NCBI RefSeq assembly: GCF_004959765.1
Contig: NZ_SJZD01000011.1
Location: forward strand, 32,635 to 96,634
Direction of reading: 5' to 3'
DNA length: 64,000 nt
Origin: Flavobacterium sp. H122
Lineage (GTDB): Bacteria; Bacteroidota; Bacteroidia; Flavobacteriales; Flavobacteriaceae
Every line of letters starts with the position of its first letter. Positions within the stretch are counted from its first letter, which is position 1. A program made the translations under genes and the position numbers. A model generated the notes under the pieces. That model saw only the letters and a program-made list of their open reading frames with translations, was not told the DNA's origin and did no database searches. Below, one piece after another: positions 62,901 through 64,000 of this stretch.

Positions 62901-64000
62901 GTAACACACCTGTTGGTGATTTGATGGTGGCAGGAAGTTCTTCTGCAACTGTTCAGGTAATTGATTCTGATGAAGTTGTTTTCCTTTCAAACACCCAGTC
63001 ACCACCTTATGACAGAGTTAAAATCCGATTAGGAGGAGCGGCTAATGTGCTTGATTTTTTAAATGTTAATTATGTTAAACGTGAAGCTGACGTTAGTGTA
63101 GTTGGGGGAACAGGAACTACAATTCAACTTTGTCAGGGAGGAACAGTTACTATAGCTGGAGACAATTGTACTTCATACAGATGGTATGATGCTGAATTTG
63201 GAGGAACTATTTTAGCCAATGGTAATTCTTATACATTACCTTCTAATTTACCTGCTGGAACTTATGTGTTTTATGTGCAGCCTATAAGAGGCGGGTGTGA
63301 AGTGCTTTCAAGAACAAAAATTACTGTAACCGTATTAGGAACATCACCTAATGGATCTATATCAAGTATTTTAGTTAATTCAGATACAGATACTACCATT
63401 TGTAGTACAACAGGAGATGTGCTTTTGACAGCTCAGCTTAATAGTGTTCCACCGGTTACGAATCCAGTGTATTACTGGTACAGTTTTGATGGCACAAACC
63501 AAATTTTAATAGCTGGACAAAACTCGAATACACTTCAGTTAACAGGATTACTACCTGGTACGTATACTTATTATGTTGGAGTGAGCTCAACACAGTTTTG
63601 TCAATCCGCACAAACAGACAGAGCCTCTATAACATTTACGATATTACCATTCTCAGTTGCTAATGATATTAATGCTGATAATGTACAAATTTGTTTAGGG
63701 AATAATGCGGTAATTCAACCAACATCCGCTTTAAGTAATCCGGTTTTTAGCTGGTATTTTACAAATGATTATTCACAACCAATTACAAATGGAACATTTA
63801 GCGGAGTTACATATACTATAAGTCCAACCGGACAATTGACAATTTCTGGATTGACAATGCCGGGTAGTCCATATACTTATTATGTCTCTATGAATAGTGA
63901 TTCAAGTTGTCAAAATGTTTCAGGAACATTAAAAGTAGTAACTGTTCAGGTAAATGAAACACTTGCTCCAACAACAAACGATACCACTCAGGATTTTTGT
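59933..64000 (+). CDS. Large secreted Ig-like repeat surface protein, 3' end beyond window
   Basis: The frame from ATG 59933 is open to the last base (1,356 codons seen) with no stop. It starts with a signal peptide (about 33 residues ending TDLKAQ). Three related modules of about 150 residues follow (near 60600-61060, 62110-62600 and 62630-63070), each with DxDxxSxAT-like lines and a DRxKIxL end. Between and after them are Ig-like/PKD-like units with CxGxxVTL and WY(D/N)S motifs and YYVxxxxxGC, typical of Bacteroidota adhesins that end in a T9SS sorting or gliding-associated domain. That C-terminus is not in the window, so T9SS export is inference. Confidence 0.85.
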   Translation, partial: MNRRFTKKDNFILVFCLSVFLLLFLQTDLKAQINYVNASSLVTSDHVTNPNNATLFNNSFATLNSYGGVAVGIGNYSGKIELEFPTAVPAGKTTYVRLDFDQDVLNSLLGGNLGSDLADLLGTVVLGNHFFTVTAKNNTTIINSFSSQNNFSNESGKLIRDKDGNFYFAITPDSSYNRIEITDNTNAVLLGTSNSMKVYYAFYTTGNDSCSPPFATSFDGTGGTIDLIGLGGAEVDHPERAIDSDLNSYSHLSLGALAAAGTISQTVYFNALSKPTDQVHVTLQLDNPAILNLGLSDGLKIEALNGANVVYTLDVGTILDLDLLGLLSNGQKATIPITPGQSFDRIKITLSSLVQLNLTKGLRLYEVYLSPGTPAIAGGSQNVSICGPQSVTLYAETDSENELLWYDSPTSNTPIATTAYNAGFTTPVLNATTTYYVAARKIGCTALSSRTAVTVTFTARPVATDISISSPVTATCSGIAVLNPVTVVADSEFHYYTDQNKTTEITTGFSGHTGITYVKDAVTGSLTINGLNTANTPRTYYISIKINGTCENEVNTLLPVDVVFPAQVDLDVAATLAGCGVVNLRDAILNFDASGNTTYIFLDSNHNTIPLDQVDNIQVNGTYYIQAVVGGVPCASTEASVVVTVHPVPQLTVNPDNFVINVGDSITLQATSNATVTWYNSNGTPLASPTVGPFTQAGVYTFTVVASNGFCDTSAIVTVVVNNPADCVTFTERVYADTQSSGSIVTGTVVNDSQAIDHNPQTHSTITSGLGVLGVGTTWQTLQWNTAIAAGTPVSVKLGTEYSGLTLIGAISVVATKRDGGGVPQIIGTIQPLSGTLVDLLSGENSFEYTFVPSDNTGPKIYDGIRIIVGSTVGVSQNAKVFEAYYTREANPLICQSGDVEDLFYGTYDLGVGALTGTTSVVNPWNSVDNDDNSFATMYNGVGVLSASELTVKFRTVSQPTDILKIKLTKPGALLTVSALAGFTVQRYMGNTPVGDLMVAGSSSATVQVIDSDEVVFLSNTQSPPYDRVKIRLGGAANVLDFLNVNYVKREADVSVVGGTGTTIQLCQGGTVTIAGDNCTSYRWYDAEFGGTILANGNSYTLPSNLPAGTYVFYVQPIRGGCEVLSRTKITVTVLGTSPNGSISSILVNSDTDTTICSTTGDVLLTAQLNSVPPVTNPVYYWYSFDGTNQILIAGQNSNTLQLTGLLPGTYTYYVGVSSTQFCQSAQTDRASITFTILPFSVANDINADNVQICLGNNAVIQPTSALSNPVFSWYFTNDYSQPITNGTFSGVTYTISPTGQLTISGLTMPGSPYTYYVSMNSDSSCQNVSGTLKVVTVQVNETLAPTTNDTTQDFC

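Overview
The window reads as chromosomal DNA of a Flavobacteriaceae-type bacterium (Bacteroidota), probably Flavobacterium or a close relative. This rests on AT-rich sequence, TTG starts with little Shine-Dalgarno signal, a TAnnTTTG-type promoter element, MiaE, ComM, DsbD and PabB homologues of flavobacterial character, Bacteroidota-style lipoproteins, and a large Ig-like surface protein at the right edge. No rRNA gene, complete tRNA gene, CRISPR array or intact transposase was seen.

Layout. 1-22 kb is ordinary core genome: a SIMPL-domain protein, a patatin lipase, an AIM24-like protein, tRNA hydroxylase MiaE, a glycosyltransferase, a large hybrid histidine kinase, a zinc metallopeptidase, an SDR/DUF2867 protein, ComM, two amidohydrolase-like exported proteins, DsbD, TilS, a DinB-fold protein and PabB. 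TilS and PabB each carry a short repeat that looks inserted in frame. 22.1-25.6 kb is a restriction-modification island: Vsr and a C5-cytosine methyltransferase on the plus strand face a controller-like HTH gene and two different PD-(D/E)XK-like proteins on the minus strand.

25.8-50.1 kb is an anaerobic/nitric-oxide region. On the minus strand lie a porin, YitT, the class III ribonucleotide reductase with its activase, and the Fe-S repair protein Ric. The glycyl-radical segment of the reductase is in a separate 54-codon reading frame. Facing right are norC, norB, a NirK-cytochrome c fusion, an FGE-like lipoprotein, SCO, norQ, norD (broken at a T10 run), a carbonic anhydrase lipoprotein, norE, a norF-like gene, a 599-aa protein of unknown function, OsmC, a hemerythrin/PAS protein and a lipoprotein cytochrome c. 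A minus-strand block then holds an Rrf2 regulator of NsrR/IscR type, a second NorC/NorB-like pair lacking key NorB ligands, nadA, nadB and a Crp/Fnr regulator. Together the genes would take nitrite to NO and then N2O, repair NO damage, make dNTPs without oxygen and keep NAD synthesis going. FNR-like TGATnnnnATCA boxes and a second 18-bp palindrome recur in the promoters and suggest a two-regulator circuit.

50.2-57.6 kb looks like a horizontally acquired strip. It starts at a 21-bp tRNA-Ser-like 3' end (a possible attachment site) and holds a Crp-family regulator, an NADP-binding oxidoreductase, a SnoaL-like protein, an aldehyde dehydrogenase, an ABM-like membrane protein, a CDGSH/4Fe-4S protein and an alpha/beta hydrolase. 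It ends in decayed TetR and AbiEii-like remnants. 57.7-64 kb has a response regulator/histidine kinase pair and the first 1,356 codons of a large secreted repeat protein that runs off the window.
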